This document shows, in pieces, positions 11,635 through 24,256 of a DNA stretch of 64,000 nt. A program made the position numbers and the translations under genes. The stretch's first letter is position 1; each line of letters starts with the position of its first letter. This DNA comes from Saururus chinensis (lineage: Eukaryota; Streptophyta; Magnoliopsida; Piperales; Saururaceae): contig CP141146.1 in NCBI GenBank assembly GCA_035235625.1, forward strand, positions 4,830,501 through 4,894,500, in the 5' to 3' direction. The notes under the pieces are model-generated. The model saw nothing but the letters and a program-made list of their open reading frames with translations. It ran no database searches and had not been told where the DNA came from.

Positions 11635-11640
<6 letters not shown>

Positions 11641-11709
11641 AATAATACATATATATATGCATATTTTATATAAACATAATTGTTAATTTAAATATATATT
11701 TATGACATA

Positions 11710-11793
11710 CTCCCTCCGTTCTAGATTAATAGCTTCATTTGATTAGTTCATTTTGAAAAATCAAATGGAGCTATTAATTTATGACTGATGGAA
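11710..11793. mobile_element. Stowaway-like MITE
   Basis: Starts CTCCCTCCGTTCTAGATTAA just after a TA dinucleotide, and folds back through TTTGATTAGTTC / AAATCAAATGG. The right end (ACTGATGGA, then ATA) is decayed. Nested in the hAT-like element. Confidence 0.6.
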
Positions 11794-12154
11794 TATATAA
11801 AATGATATATAATCACATATATGGACCAAAACTATGTATCATATATGATATATGAGACTATTTATATAAGCCAATGCTCACTCATGACTACGTAAGCCCA
11901 CATGTCGTGCATCCTCAGATTACGATCCAACAACACACATAACTTAAGAGGCAAATTAGTTTATGTCTTCTCGCGCCCTTGGATCTCGATCTGATGGCCC
12001 ATAATGCTTTGGCTCACGCTAATGTACGTGAGCCCAAACTCATATAAAAAATTTTCATGATATATATCCTCGTTAAATTGTAATGGATATATAATTTTTA
12101 TATATGATATATATTTTTAAAAAATAAAAATATTGGAGACACAAAGACTAATAT

Positions 12155-12256
12155 TCTCCTTTTGTCGCAAATTAATAGCTCCATTTTGTTTTTGAAGATG
12201 AACTGAAATTAGTTCAATTGAAAAACCAAATGGAACTATAAGTATATGATGGAGGG
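12155..12256. mobile_element. Second, more decayed Stowaway-like MITE
   Basis: The TTCTCCTTTTGTCGCAAATT end and the ATGATGGAGGGTC end frame a fold-back with TTAATAGCTCCATTT and AAATGGAACTATAA arms. Same style as the MITE at 11710. Confidence 0.5.
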
Positions 12257-12749
12257 TCAACATGATATCACACTAATATACTTAAAAATACTTAAAAAAG
12301 AAACATGACATTAGGGGGGCCAACCTTAGTTTACAAAAGAATGATTAGATATTTTTTTAAAAGTTGAAGCATAACACTGGGACCACCCTCAGCTTACAAA
12401 ATGTATATCTTTTTACATGTACTTTGGAATTTTTTAGAGGCATACTAAGGCTAAAGAATAATTATTTTATAAGTGATTTATAAGCATGTAATGAAAATAA
12501 AACACAAAGAAGTAGGTGGTAATGTTGCCTAAGTGAGTTTTTATTTTCTGCATCTTTTTTAGTGATTATATACACATAAAGAGAGGAAGATAGTAATGCT
12601 GTATTTTTTGAGCATATGTAATTAAAACTTATTTGTCATAGTTTTCTTCTTTCCTAGTAAATATAGTCAGATGTTCAAGGTGTCATTGTAATACTTGTTG
12701 AAATATATTTATTAATATTTAATATTAAAAGCATATTAGTATGTGTGAT

Positions 12750-12857
<108 letters not shown>

Positions 12858-13032
12858 TTTGAACCCAGTTCGAGCCTTGGCTCATGATTCACTTGTTTTA
12901 TTTCAAGCTCGAGCCCAGCTTTGGATTTCCAATTCGAGTTGAAAATTTTGAGCATCGAATTGAGCTTCAGCAGTTCGAGCTCGAGCCATAAAAGCCCAAT
13001 ACTCAGCTCAACTCAGCTCGTTAACACCCCTA

Positions 13033-14432
13033 CCTGCCTTACAAATGAGTTGCGTCCACACCAAGCATCGGGATGCAATGCCTAAACCCCAGTATAGATA
13101 ACCTAAATGCCCAAAACATCCAGATAAATCTACGACATGGGTCACCATACATTAGATTAGATTCCAACTCATATACGGTACCAGGATTCACATCTTATAT
13201 TGCCTTAAGGTGCATTGGCAATAGTTTGTATGATTTAACCCAATCCCCATAAATGACTATTATGGCCATATTCCTCTTTACCAATGTTTTTTTATAAGAA
13301 ATGTCTATGTGCAACCTCTCCTTCATTCTTTGAATAATATCACTTGGTGTGAGAGTTAATTCAACTTGGATGGTAGGCATTATGACCTTGCAAACAAATA
13401 AAGCACTACATTGCCTATGATCAGTGCTAAGCTGAGCATTCATACAAGTGTAGTCACCTCCGTATGTTTTCAATTTAAAGTACTGTACACCCCTCTTCAT
13501 TTATTTATGAACCCTCCGAGGGAAAGCACTATTAATGCACTTAACTGTATATTTTGACATATTTGCACGTAGAACCTTGTATTGGACATGATTCCTAATT
13601 GAAAACTCCTTCAAAGCTATGATAAATATCTCTCTATCCTCAAAGATGTGTCCAACATATAACTCTTCTTCATTCTGTTGCTCCATATCTATACCCCAAT
13701 TAACTGCCTCATCTCTTTGCTCATCTATGGTATGTGCATAGATTGGATCATCCTCCTCATTGTACGGTGGCTCATCATCATCCACATTTATGTCATTTGT
13801 GGAAATTGCATTGTCCACCGCATCATCCCCTTCACCGTCAACCATCTGTTGAGCATTTTCCTCACCTCTAACACCTTCATTCATACCATACTCCTCCTCA
13901 CTAGCTTTGCCAATATTATCTTCACCTCTATTGACCTCATTCATATCAATGTCACCATCATGGACATGGGCTCCCCTACACATAAATAGCACACATGTAT
14001 TGAATTTCATATTACCTAAACACTTGTTTGATAACTAAAATTGTTAGATTAATGTATAAATATATATTTTACCTTGGATTGGATGGTCTAACATCAGTAA
14101 AGCCAACACCTGTATAGGGGTAATGAATGCCCATCCAGCTTTGAGTTCCAAACCATGCACTGCCTTGTGACATTCCAAGGCTTAATGTCTCATTTGCATG
14201 TGATGCATACCTTACATATTACACACAAAATTCATAATTCAATCTCATAACTTTCATCGACAATTAAAAAATTCACACTAAAAAATCTTAAGAAACCTTA
14301 CCTCCAACTAGGTTCACTTCCATCTCCAATAGGTGCATACGTCCTATGACGTTCATTTGATGCTAATGTCATGGATACATTATCCTCTGCATTATCATCC
14401 ACTAGCATTTACATGTGCCTTCCACTACTCAT
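13033..14432 (-). pseudogene. Mutator-like (MULE) transposase, N-terminal half, three exons, broken
   Basis: Minus-strand exons 14432-14302, 14220-14073 and 13975-13033 join in frame through GT-AG introns. Exon 1 starts MSSGRHM, then a stop, then DDNAEDNVSMTL. Exon 3 has an acidic spacer, then the MULE DNA-binding fold: DREIFIIALKEFSIRN, then YTVKCINSAFPRRVHK and the downstream KTYGGDYTCM zinc-ligand region. Next come NPGTVYELESN and GFRHCIP, then VDATHL (13059-13042), which carries the first catalytic aspartate of the MULE DDE domain. In-frame stops lie at 13503-13501, 13197-13195 and 13041-13039. The coding sequence ends exactly where the hAT-like element begins, so the rest of the catalytic core is lost. 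The reading frame is otherwise well kept, which suggests fairly recent death. Confidence 0.85.
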
Positions 14433-16826
14433 ATTTCTTTAAGAGCTCCTGTGTAAGCTCTTACTTATACTACGCCCTTTACTAGGCACTCAGGCTTCTT
14501 TTTCGAGAAATAACTCGAACATGCATACTTGAGACGAATGATGAAACATTAGTATAAATGAAACCTCATCCTCTACACGTAGTAGAGTTGATCTCTATCC
14601 AAATATCAGAAGGTTACATTTTATAATTATTTTCCATCTCTTTCGATCCCACCCAACTTTGCAAGCCACTTGTATATCAAATCATCATAATTAGAAGGCT
14701 TCTTAATAAATAATCCCTCTAATACCCCTTCACGGTGAAGCATAAAATTAACTATTTCTCATGTCATCTCTATTCACTTAATCCATAACAAATAAATAAA
14801 TCTTAGATACATCACAATATGCCATAAAAAACTATTCACTTAGATATTACATCAGCTAAGACACACCCATATTAGAAGAGACACTAGCTCCTGTGTTTTT
14901 GGAATTCTTGGTTACTTCTAATATTGGAGCTAAAAGTACCCACCAATTTCCCACACGTTCTTGGACCATGTATCAACATTGTTCTTTAGATTAACTCTTA
15001 TAAAAGACATATATCGTTATACTATATAATATGCTCCTAGTATATTATGTCACAAACATCTTTATCTTCAACATTAACTATATAATATGCTCCTGTTGCA
15101 GCTCTATTAGTTTTCAACATGGAATACTTTTCTAGTGTTTGTCAATAATGTTAATCAAATAAATAAAGAAAATAGTAGATTGAAAATTTGATCAAAATAA
15201 CTACTTTACTTATATTGGTAAATATAAAATGGAAGATTGTGCAGCAAAATACCTGAAAAGTGGCACTCAAATTAGAACTTGTGTCTACAAAGTTGTCGAG
15301 CTTCTCACCGCATGCAAAAACACTATCAATTGTCTTATGCTGCATTCAAAATTTTGAAAGAAAACAATAGTATCAGTGAAATAATAACACCATCAAATAC
15401 TATGGGACACTACATTTTTCCAAGTCTATACAGAAGACAAATCATGGAAGTCTCATTTGTGATAAAAGCCATCACACTGCAATACGAGAAACCATATGGG
15501 AGGAATTTTGAAATTTGGAGAAAAGGAGTTACATTCATTTTGAGTTGCAAAATCAACTACAACAAGATGGTCCCCAAACACACATGTATATAGAGCGTAA
15601 AAAAATGGAGAAAACTAAAAAGACCACGAAAATCACCTTTATCAGTTGAAAGAATAAGCAATAATTTACAGATGATAAAAATAAGAAAAGAAAATCAAGC
15701 AAAAGAAAAACTCAAACACTTGGGGCTCGAATTGCATGCCAAAATCTCCCCATCAAGGAGAAAGGTTTGTTATAAACACCGAACAAGAGTTCACTTGGTG
15801 AAAAAAACCACAATTTTCACAAGGGAATCATCAAAGAGATAACGCACCAATAATCAGATTTTAGAATCAAATTCCAAGCATTCACTTATAAATGAGAACA
15901 ACGAAACAAATCCATAATTAATCAATTGCTTCTAACAAATTTCCAAAAATAAAAATTTTGTTCACAAACAAAGAAACACTTTCATAAAAAAATTGTATGT
16001 AAGAAAAAAAATTGGCTCCTCACCTTTCAGCTAGAACCTGAACAATTTGCTCAAATTTGGCTTCTCCTTTGAGATTCGTCTCCAGCCAAAAAATCAATTG
16101 CCACTGAAGCTCGTAGGGGTAGCAGTGAGGGGAGTGGGACTTGAGGGGAAGATGATTCAACTAAGCTACTCCTGCATTTGATTGAATATACGGTCCCGTT
16201 TCATTCTGTTAGTTCAACAATAAGTGTCAGAAAAGAATTTTATGAATGACAAGTCGAGCTACAGAAAAGATGTTGCAACAATCACCTTCACTTGCACAAA
16301 ATGCCATCCAATTCACAAATAAAAACCCACATTCAATAAAAAATCATCACATCCACCTCAAAATGAATAAGCAAAATAGCTCCCAGCTCAAATAATCCAT
16401 AAAAAAAAACTTAAAAAAAGCGGAAGGGAGAGAAAGAGAAGACGAGAAGCATGGGCAAAACCATCATTCATTACCAAAGCAACAATCGTCGAGGGTGGAG
16501 GGGAGGATCCATGTCGATCGATCTAGCAGCCTTGCTCCTCCAATCTGCAACAATATCCCTCTTCTATGAAGAAAAAAACTTGATTTTTTCCAACGGAATT
16601 TGCAAGGCGAGATCAGGAATGCAGTGAGGTTGGTCAAGGGGAGAATTGGATGGAGGGAGGAACAGTCGAGCGTCCTGCGAGACTAATCGAGGGGAGAACA
16701 TGATGAAGGGGGGAACTGCGAAGCGTGTAAGTAGAGTGGTCATTCTGCTTTTGAGAAGGATGAAGGTAGATTTCATCCTTCACAAGGACGAGTTCATAAA
16801 AAATTCAAAAAAAAAAGTTACGCAGG
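14433..16826. other. No recognisable gene
   Basis: AT-rich, with short ORFs only. The part next to 14432 may be the 5' region of the MULE. No terminal inverted repeat could be identified for it. The 16400-16800 stretch is purine-rich and leads directly to the LTR at 16827. Confidence 0.55.
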
Positions 16827-18714
16827 TGTAATGTCCCTGAATTTTTTACGATTTTTTGGGATTTTCCTACTATTTTTCTGGTCATTTTCGGCGGGAAAAT
16901 ATGACGCTTCGGTATATTCGTATTTATGTATTTTTCCCCCATATTTATACCCATAGAGTCGGGTGTGGGGCTTAGTTGCGGGCTGTAGGCTTCGCCACAC
17001 GCTTACTGCGCATGTTTTGGAGGTACAATGCATAACCGGTGGGTTAACGCGTGTTAGGGACGTATATGGCAAAATAAAAAAGAGGAATAGTAAAATTGGC
17101 TTATAAAGTCGATCCAGTAAGTTTCGTTCCAGAAACTTACAGAAGAAAAAAGACGACATCCAGAGAGAAAGGAGAGAAACCCGAGCCCATTTCCGGTCGC
17201 TCCGTTCTCCCTCCTCCGTCGTCGGATTCCTGCGGTTCTTGTCAGGATCTACTTTGCCTCACTGCCACGAGTTCGTAGACACCGGCTATGACCGCCGCCA
17301 TGGCCTCTTCGCTCCTCCACAAGGTACCGAACCTTTTTCGGGTTTTTCTCTCCTTCAATCCCCTTTTTGAGCTGTGGGTGTACGATTTTGACATCGTTTG
17401 CGGCCGCTCTCAACTAGACTTATGTTTAGTTGGCCGCTAGGAACCCAAAGGCGCTGGCTAGAGCCGCCGCCGTGCTTTCTGCGCTCCGCTGTGAGCTGCC
17501 GGTCTTTTGGTTGGGTTTTGGTCATATTTTCCATCTCACTGTCCGTGAGATTTTTTGGATGCCGGTGTGTTTCCGGTTGTCGTCCGGCCACCGGTAGGAC
17601 TCCGTCCAGCCTACCTCGACCCGGTGTCGGTAGGGGGTTGCCGTTCCCGACCCCGCTTCACCCCTATTGCCTTGCTCCGCCCGATTAGACGCTTTGGGTG
17701 CGTCTCAGGTCGTTGGCATCGACGAGCCGTGGGCCATTTGGCCATCATGGGCTTTGCCTTGGCTCGGCGACAGTGAGGGCCAGCCTTGATTGGCCCAATT
17801 ATACACTCCGCTCGGAATGGGCCGCTTGCCCTGCCTATACCATGCGAGATGCACAGTTGCCCGCACCAAATGTATTGGTTGTGGGTGGCGATCGGCGATG
17901 TCGCCGTTTCGATCGGCCACCACTTCCTAGCCCTAGCCCTGTTGGCCTTATGTGGGCCTTGGGCCACCACTGTCCGACAAATCTCCCCCTATAGTGGCAC
18001 TTTTTGGCCGCGTGTGCATGTGGCCACGCGTGCATTTTTGGGTTTAGGCGCCATATTTGTGCCGCCTGACCATCGGTTGGCTCTGCCACCGAACGGAGTT
18101 GACAGTAGAGTCCTCCTCCACCTCTCCACTGTCCTTGAGAGTCGCCCCATGCCCTTCGCCCTTATGTGGGCCTTTGTTGACACGAATCGCAGCCGTTGGG
18201 TGCTGTCCACGGCCGATTTCAATGTCTTGTGGCCGGCCGAGGACTTCTCAGCTGCCGGCCAACCTTCAGTGAGTACACCATCGACTTATGGTCGCACCAC
18301 CACATGTGTTGGCTTGACTTTTCTCCTGGCCGCCCTAGTGTGCCGCCGTGGATCGCGGGTTTTGCCGCATTGATTCTGACACCTTGTTTGGCCGTGATTG
18401 TTTCCGGCACTTCTTAAAATCCTCTGGACAACAGCTCTCTCCACTTGGCAAAGCTTTTGGCCGCCAACTCCGTTGCCGATGCCGCCACCGTCATGTGCTC
18501 GCCATCGAACGTCATGATTAAGAGGTAGGGGAGCTTTGAACTTGTAAATTCATGATAGCATGCTTTGAATAAGTAGCAGCATGCTAGGATTGTGTGATTC
18601 CATGCTTTGGATGTTAAGTAACGATCCGATTGCATGATGTGCATGTAAGCATGATGATATGGTATGTTGAAATGCATATGACATGCATGTTGGCTGTAAG
18701 TATGTTGGATGTAA

Positions 18715-18990
18715 GTATGTGCTAGTGATGACTAGCGTGTTTGTTGGTAAGTTTCGTATGTTGATTGAGTATGTGCTAGTGATGGCTAGCGTGTATGTTA
18801 ACGTACGTATGCATGTGCTAGTGATGGCTAGCGTGTATGTTGAAGTATGTGTATGTATGTGCTAGTGATGGCTAGCGTGTATGTTTGAAGCATGTATGGA
18901 TGCGTATGTATGTGCTAGTGATGGCTAGCGTGTATGTTAAACGTATGTGTATGTATGTGCGCTAGTGATGGCTAGCGAGTATGATAGTAA
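18715..18990. repeat. Tandem repeat block 1 in the 4.5-kb LTR
   Basis: Six units, each with GTGCTAGTGATGGCTAGCG (small variants), lie near 18719, 18774, 18815, 18859, 18911 and 18959. Spacing is about 40-55 bp. The CTAGCNNNGCTAG character makes each unit partly palindromic. Confidence 0.85.
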
Positions 18991-19730
18991 GCTATGTATG
19001 ACCGTATGTGTATGTTATACGTATGTGACATACGTATGTATGATGGCTATTGGCCGATGCTCTGGATATGTGTAAGTGTATGTGGGCAGAGGTATGGGCG
19101 TTGGACAATAAGAGGTGACAAAGGCTTCATTTGGATTGGATGTGGGATGCGTAAGAGTATGACAGAGGATATGAGTATGACGGGCAAGGATTTGGAGCAG
19201 TTTGGTTGGTTGGTATCAGAGTGTTTGTTGGGGGATTGTCAGACAGTAAGAGTGTGCATAATTGTACAAGCATAACGTACAAATTATGAAGTGAAAAGTA
19301 AGTTCAATAAGTAAGGTATAAGTAAGAGGGTGATAACTGGGGTTGGCTCTGAGGAGCTTCATTTGATGATGTCAGTGTAAGATGTTTTGGCCATAAGGGG
19401 ATGGCGGAGTATGTAAGACTGTAAGATTTTGGTGTGCAGTGAGTTTTGATCCTAATATGGATGAGTTAAGGAAGTCTGCTGCCCTAATGAACTCGGGTTT
19501 CGGATCGGGCTCAGTTTCGGTTTGATCAATCGAGCACTGTGAGTTTGTGTGGCATAATTGTAACGCATAATGTACTTAATTCAAACTTGAATTATAAGCA
19601 CAGCTAATGATAGCGTTGGGAGTTTGAGACCTGAGGGTTCGACGGATTAAGTTCCGTGTTTGAGCTAGCCGATAATGAGTCGGCTAAGCATTTATCATGT
19701 CTTGCCATGGTGTTTATCCTGCGGGATGTT

Positions 19731-19912
19731 GTCTGTGTGCTGTATAGAGCACCAGACGTCTTTTGCTCTGTTGAGAGCGATGTACGTTTCCGACTTTGTT
19801 TGTGTGCTGTATGAAGCCCAGACGTCTGATGCTCTGTTGAGAGCGATATATGCTTTCGATTTGGTCTGTGTGCTGTATAAGCCCAGACGTTTGATGCTCT
19901 ATTGAGAGCGTT
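19731..19912. repeat. Tandem repeat block 2 in the 4.5-kb LTR
   Basis: Three units of about 66 bp share GTGTGCTGTAT, CCAGACGT and TTGAGAGCG. Confidence 0.8.
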
Positions 19913-19966
19913 GTATGATTCTGCCCAAGAGTGGCACTGTACGATTTCTGCCCAAGAGTGGCACTG

Positions 19967-20073
19967 GCACTATAAGACCCATTATGGTGGGCAATTCTAT
20001 GGCACTATAAGACCCATTATGGTGGGCGATTCTATGGCACTATAAGACCCATTATGGTGGGCAACTGTATGAC
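19967..20073. repeat. Tandem repeat block 3 in the 4.5-kb LTR
   Basis: Three nearly identical 35-bp units begin GGCACTATAAGACCCATTAT. Confidence 0.9.
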
Positions 20074-20334
20074 CCCTTATGTGTGGGTGTTTATGTTTGC
20101 GCGCTCAGGTAAGTAGTATCATGGATCTACTCTTACCTGTTTGATCTAGTGCCCCATGAGCATTGGTGTGCCTTACCTTCGGAAAAGTCCATGGCGTCTA
20201 GTCACTCCCCGGAGGTTAAGGTGTTGCCCCAGTGGCATTCTTTTCTATTTCGACGCTGGAGCTTATTAGTTGTAATGAGCTTAAGTGGTCGTTGATATGT
20301 GTACGATTATGAGTGTGAGCACGACTGTAAGCGT

Positions 20335-20560
20335 ATGTGTATGAGAACAACTGTAAGTGTAAGATGTGCGAGTAAGGTCTCATGAGTAAGTGTAAGATGT
20401 GCGAGTAAGGTCGCACGAGTAAGTGTAAGATGTGCGAGTAAGTGTAAGATGTACGAGTAAGGTCGTACGAGTAAGTGTATGCTTGCACGAGTAAGGTCGT
20501 ACAAGTATGTGTAAGTTGTATGAGTATGCATACGATGTACGAGTAAGTTTGTAAGACCCT
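20335..20560. repeat. Tandem repeat block 4 in the 4.5-kb LTR
   Basis: Irregular repeats built on GTAAGTGTAAGATGTGCGA and AAGGTCGCACGA, with deletions between units. Confidence 0.8.
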
Positions 20561-20596
20561 GGATAAGGGTGTTTGTGTAAGTTTCATTTGATGATA

Positions 20597-20705
20597 TGAT
20601 TTTCACACGATGGTGCATCTAGTATGACTTTGGCACGATGGTGCATTTGTATGATTTTGGCACGATGGTGCTTTTAGTATGTCTTTGGCACGATGGTGCA
20701 TTTGG
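20597..20705. repeat. Tandem repeat block 5 in the 4.5-kb LTR
   Basis: Four units of about 28 bp carry GGCACGATGGTGCATTTG with small changes. Each unit has the self-complementary GCACGATGGTGC core. Confidence 0.85.
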
Positions 20706-21930
20706 TATGTTTGTATGCGTATGAGCATGATATAGATATGCCTATCTGCTTCATGTTTGAGTTGCATGAACGCATGTATTTATGAACTTTTGAGTTCACC
20801 GTTTGGGATTTCCCCTACTGGGTATTTTCCTACTGAGTATGAAAATACTCACCCTACCATTTTTAGCCCCGTGGTTCGGGAGGCTTTTGCAGGTGTGTGT
20901 TGGAGAGCTCCTGGAGATGGATGCTCATTTCAGCAGTGGATTGATTCCCGTTGACTCAGGTATATGTTTGACTCACTACGAGTTTGTTTGTGCCACGATC
21001 TGATGTATTGGGTGAGACAAGACGTTAAGATGTTTATATTCTGGACTTTCATTTGGATTAGTCTATGGACTGTTATGGGACTGTCACTCAGGGATGCCTG
21101 GGAGTGATTTGTATTTAAAGTCTATGATCATAGCGAATTTAGTCGTACGTGTGCTTTCGAGTAGCGCCTGAGGATATTTGCTTTGGCCGTATGATGTTTG
21201 ACCATGTGATGAAAATATTTAGATGGAAAATGGATGTTTAGTGTTTTAAATTATAAAACTGTTTTATCAGGTTTCATATTCGTCATTTTTCTCTGATTTA
21301 TAGCAGTTATATTGCAAAAATTTTCCATGAATTTTGAGGAAAATGTGTGAAAAACCCCGGGCGTTACAGCAAGCGTCAACACTTAGATAGCGCCTATGTG
21401 GCAAAAACAAACACCATATTGGTAAATATTTTTCACTCTCTGTAATTTCCATAATTATTATTTTTTCAACATTATTTATATATTTTCCCCTATTTTTAGT
21501 GATTATATGCACAAAAAGAGAGGAAAATAGTAATGCTGATTTTTTTAGAACATGTAACTAAAAGTCATTTGTCATAGTTTTTTTCTTTCATAGTGACTAT
21601 AGTCAGATCTTCAAGGTGCAGTCGTAATACTTGTTGAAGTGAATTTATTAATATTTAATAATGAAAGCATCTTAATATGTGTGATCCTTCATATACTTTA
21701 GATTTAAATATATTATATATTTTATTTTTATTTTTTTAGTTTGAGCCTAGTTTAAGTCTAGGCTCATGATTTACTTATTGCAGTTCGAGCTTGAGGCGAG
21801 CTTTAAATTTCTAATTCGAGTTGAGCTTGAGCTAAAAATTTTGAGTTTGTTCAAGCTTCAAGCCGAGCTCGAGCTAAGCTTTAATAATTCGAGTTCAAGC
21901 CGAGCAAGCCCAATATTCGGCTTAGCTCGG

Positions 21931-23873
21931 TGTAACACCTTGACTCGGAAAACTGACCCAGACCGGGGGTTATTTAGAGAGCAAAATTGGAGTTTATTAA
22001 AATAAATAAAAAAACTTAAAATGAGACCAACCAAGAGTGGCAGACTCTGTGTGCGAGAGTCAAAACGTTCTTCTACGCACCGCAGAACTTTTGTGTTCCA
22101 TTTTGCGTAGCTTAGAACAAACTTAATTTTATAACTAATTTGGATCGTGCCAACGTCGTCTTACCGTTGGTTGCCTACGAACGTATTGGATAACCTCTAC
22201 GACGTTATTCCAATACGATCGGATCCGAACGTAGTTCTACCTAACGACTATTACATACATCAGGCATCACAAAATTATATACATTAAAATACATATAACT
22301 TTATATCTGAATAAATCATTTGAAGACAGACAGAAATCTCATAAATCATTGAAATCGAACGGAAGTCAATAAATCAACGAAATCATACATCTCACTCTAT
22401 CTCAGAGCATAGCAAAACACACAACAAAGTAAATTGGAGCATATAAGATCATATCAGATTTTATCTGACCATACCGATCATATCAGATTGGATCGGAGCA
22501 TATCAGATCACCACAGAACATTTCAAAGCACATCACAACATAGTATATCAAAGCAGATCGGATCGGGACATATCGGCATATATCAGATCATATAAAATCA
22601 TATATCTTAATTAGTATATTAATAACACTAAGTAAGATGTGCATGCATATAAATTATATTAAATCGGAAGATCATAAACGCTTACTCCCATGTAGTCTGG
22701 AAGTAACAACATTCGGAATTGCTTGTTTCCTTAGAGCGTACTTACGAAGATTGTGAGTAGAACCTCATCAAGCTCCGAAACATCTTTCTCATTATGTCTG
22801 AAGGTGGCAGACATACACTCCCTTTAACCTGGGATGTTTCCCTCATTGTAGCCAGAAGGCGACGAACATAACCTCCCCTTAACTCAGGACACTTCACACT
22901 TCTCGTGCCTATAGGCAGCGGGCAAAACCTCCCCTACCCGAAGACATTTTCCCCTCTACGCGTTCATAAACCATAGACAGACCTTCCCCTTACCCAGAGA
23001 CTATTTTCTCTTTTCGTGCCCATAAGCTGCAAACAGAACCTCCCCTTAACCCGGGGATGTATCTCACACTACGTGGCCCATCGATAGAGGACAGAGTCTC
23101 CCCTACTCGGGGTCACTTCTCTCTCTGGGGATCTAGGGTGACAGGCAAAGTCTCCTCTTGCCCCGGGGCGTTTCTTCCTTATAAAGTCGCTAACTTAAGG
23201 AATTGACGTTTCCATTGCGTAGAACATCCTCGAATTAGCTAAGAATGTCTTTTGAACGAATCGGACTTAAAATAATGAGAAATGAAGAAATGAAGTTTCT
23301 AAATGTGGGAGAAAAATGAAGAACTCCAAAATTGGATGCTCTTGACGCTATTTATAGGTAGAATGAATAGACATGAGGCTGACACGTGGCAGATAGGATT
23401 GACATGTGTCAATCTTATCTGCTACGTCGTTAGTCCGATCTGATACATCATCCATCTTATCTGATTCGTTGTCAGTCTTGTCCGCTATGTCATCTATCTT
23501 ATCAGATATGATATTATTTTATTCAAATAATATCCCAACCTCAAAATGCGATAACTTCCTACTTCAAAGTCAAAATTGCGCGTTCTTGATACCGATGGAC
23601 TCGTGTCGACGAGCCATTCGAAACTAGACCATACATAGGTAGGTTATTCCACACTTTATATGAGGGTTCCACCCATGTTGCATGCTTCCCGAGGTTGTAA
23701 CTTTTACTCCCGACCTCCGTTTTGCGTATTCTTCGGTTTGTTATGCTCATTGCTTCGAGCTCTACTCCTATACTAAGATTCCATCCCTTGAATCCCTTTA
23801 CAATTTAACTAAAATTTATGTAATTTCCTTTAACCCTCCGGGGTTAAGCATAATCGGAACACGGGGCGTTACA
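21931..23873 (-). mobile_element. 1.94-kb solo LTR nested in hAT-like copy 2
   Basis: Opens TGTAACACCTTGACTCGG and closes GGGGCGTTACA. The flanking 5-mers are CTCGG (21926-21930) and CTCGA (23874-23878), one mismatch. The minus orientation is inferred from the reverse complement, which begins TGTAACGCCCCG, a common start for plant gypsy LTRs. It lies between the subterminal and terminal sequence of the hAT-like element, so it inserted after that element. No coding domains. Confidence 0.75.
22790..23175. repeat. Degenerate tandem repeats inside the nested LTR
   Basis: About six to seven diverged units of about 60-65 bp, each with a CCTCCCCTTAACCCGGGG-like core and a TCTC/TTTC(T)CGTG stretch. 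A second irregular set of ATATCAGATC-type motifs lies at 22440-22610. Confidence 0.65.
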
Positions 23874-23895
23874 CTCGACTCGTTAACACCCCTAG

Positions 23896-24251
23896 TTACA
23901 ACAATGAGCCCAGCTTAACGAATGCATATAAACACTTAATATTTAAAATCAATGGCACATATGCTTACACACTTTAGAGACCCCATGTGACTCACTTCAA
24001 ATATGTCATCAACCTCAATGGAAGCAATACATGCCATTACCTCAGGAGTAATGACTGCATTGTGAAGGATTCCATCGATATGGCTTCTGCCTGCAAGCTT
24101 TGTCCACCGACTGTTTGATGGAGTGCTGCACTTGCGAGTACTCCAGCTCTAGCCCCTTGATCGCTATAGCATAAAAGGTTTCCAATAGATTTTTTGACCG
24201 AGTTACATCAGAGGTCTTTTTTTTTGTGACGCGGAGTCATGTTATTGATGG
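23896..24251 (-). other. Coding-like debris of unknown identity
   Basis: On the minus strand, between about 24110 and 23960, an open stretch reads like protein (RWTKLAGRSHIDGILHNAV, then EVMACIASIEVDDIFE). It has no start and no recognisable domain, and the frame breaks upstream. The 23896-23960 part resembles the GACAATGAGCC MITE family described at 61174. I cannot assign a function. Confidence 0.3.
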
Positions 24252-24256
24252 ATTGG

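Larger units (their letters stand above)
16827..21368 (+). mobile_element. 4.5-kb LTR-type unit, probable solo LTR of a Ty3/gypsy element
   Basis: It starts TGTAATGTCCCTGAATTT and ends CCCCGGGCGTTACA. The flanking 5-mers are GCAGG (16822-16826) and GCAAG (21369-21373), a TSD with one mismatch. Near its 3' side is CTGAGTATGAAAATACTCAC followed by GGTTCGGGAGGCTTTTGCAG, the kind of segment common in long plant gypsy LTRs. A GC-rich block lies at about 17150-18420. No gag or pol domain is seen anywhere inside, so I favour a single very long LTR over a complete element. The first 200 bp resemble the LTR piece at 34556, including AAAGAGTCGGGTGTGGGG in that copy and TAGAGTCGGGTGTGGGG here. Confidence 0.75.
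21374..23895. mobile_element. hAT-like non-autonomous element, copy 2 (right part, interrupted)
   Basis: 21500-21690 matches 12540-12750 of copy 1 closely. It is followed by the same GAGC/CGAGCTCGAGC-rich subterminal region and, after an interruption at 21931-23873, by the terminal CTCGTTAACACCCCTA ending at about 23895. The left end is missing or unrecognised, and the 4.5-kb LTR lies directly upstream. The shared sequence shows that the two elements belong to one family. Confidence 0.65.

Noticed and set aside
17786-18373. 195-codon plus-strand ORF with several overlapping ORFs
   Set aside because: Located in the GC-rich block of the 4.5-kb LTR. It is low-complexity in Pro, Trp, Arg and His, with no family signature.
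18715-20705. Arrays of short repeats resembling a CRISPR layout
   Set aside because: Units are contiguous and diverged, lack unique spacers, and lie in a plant LTR. They are tandem repeats.
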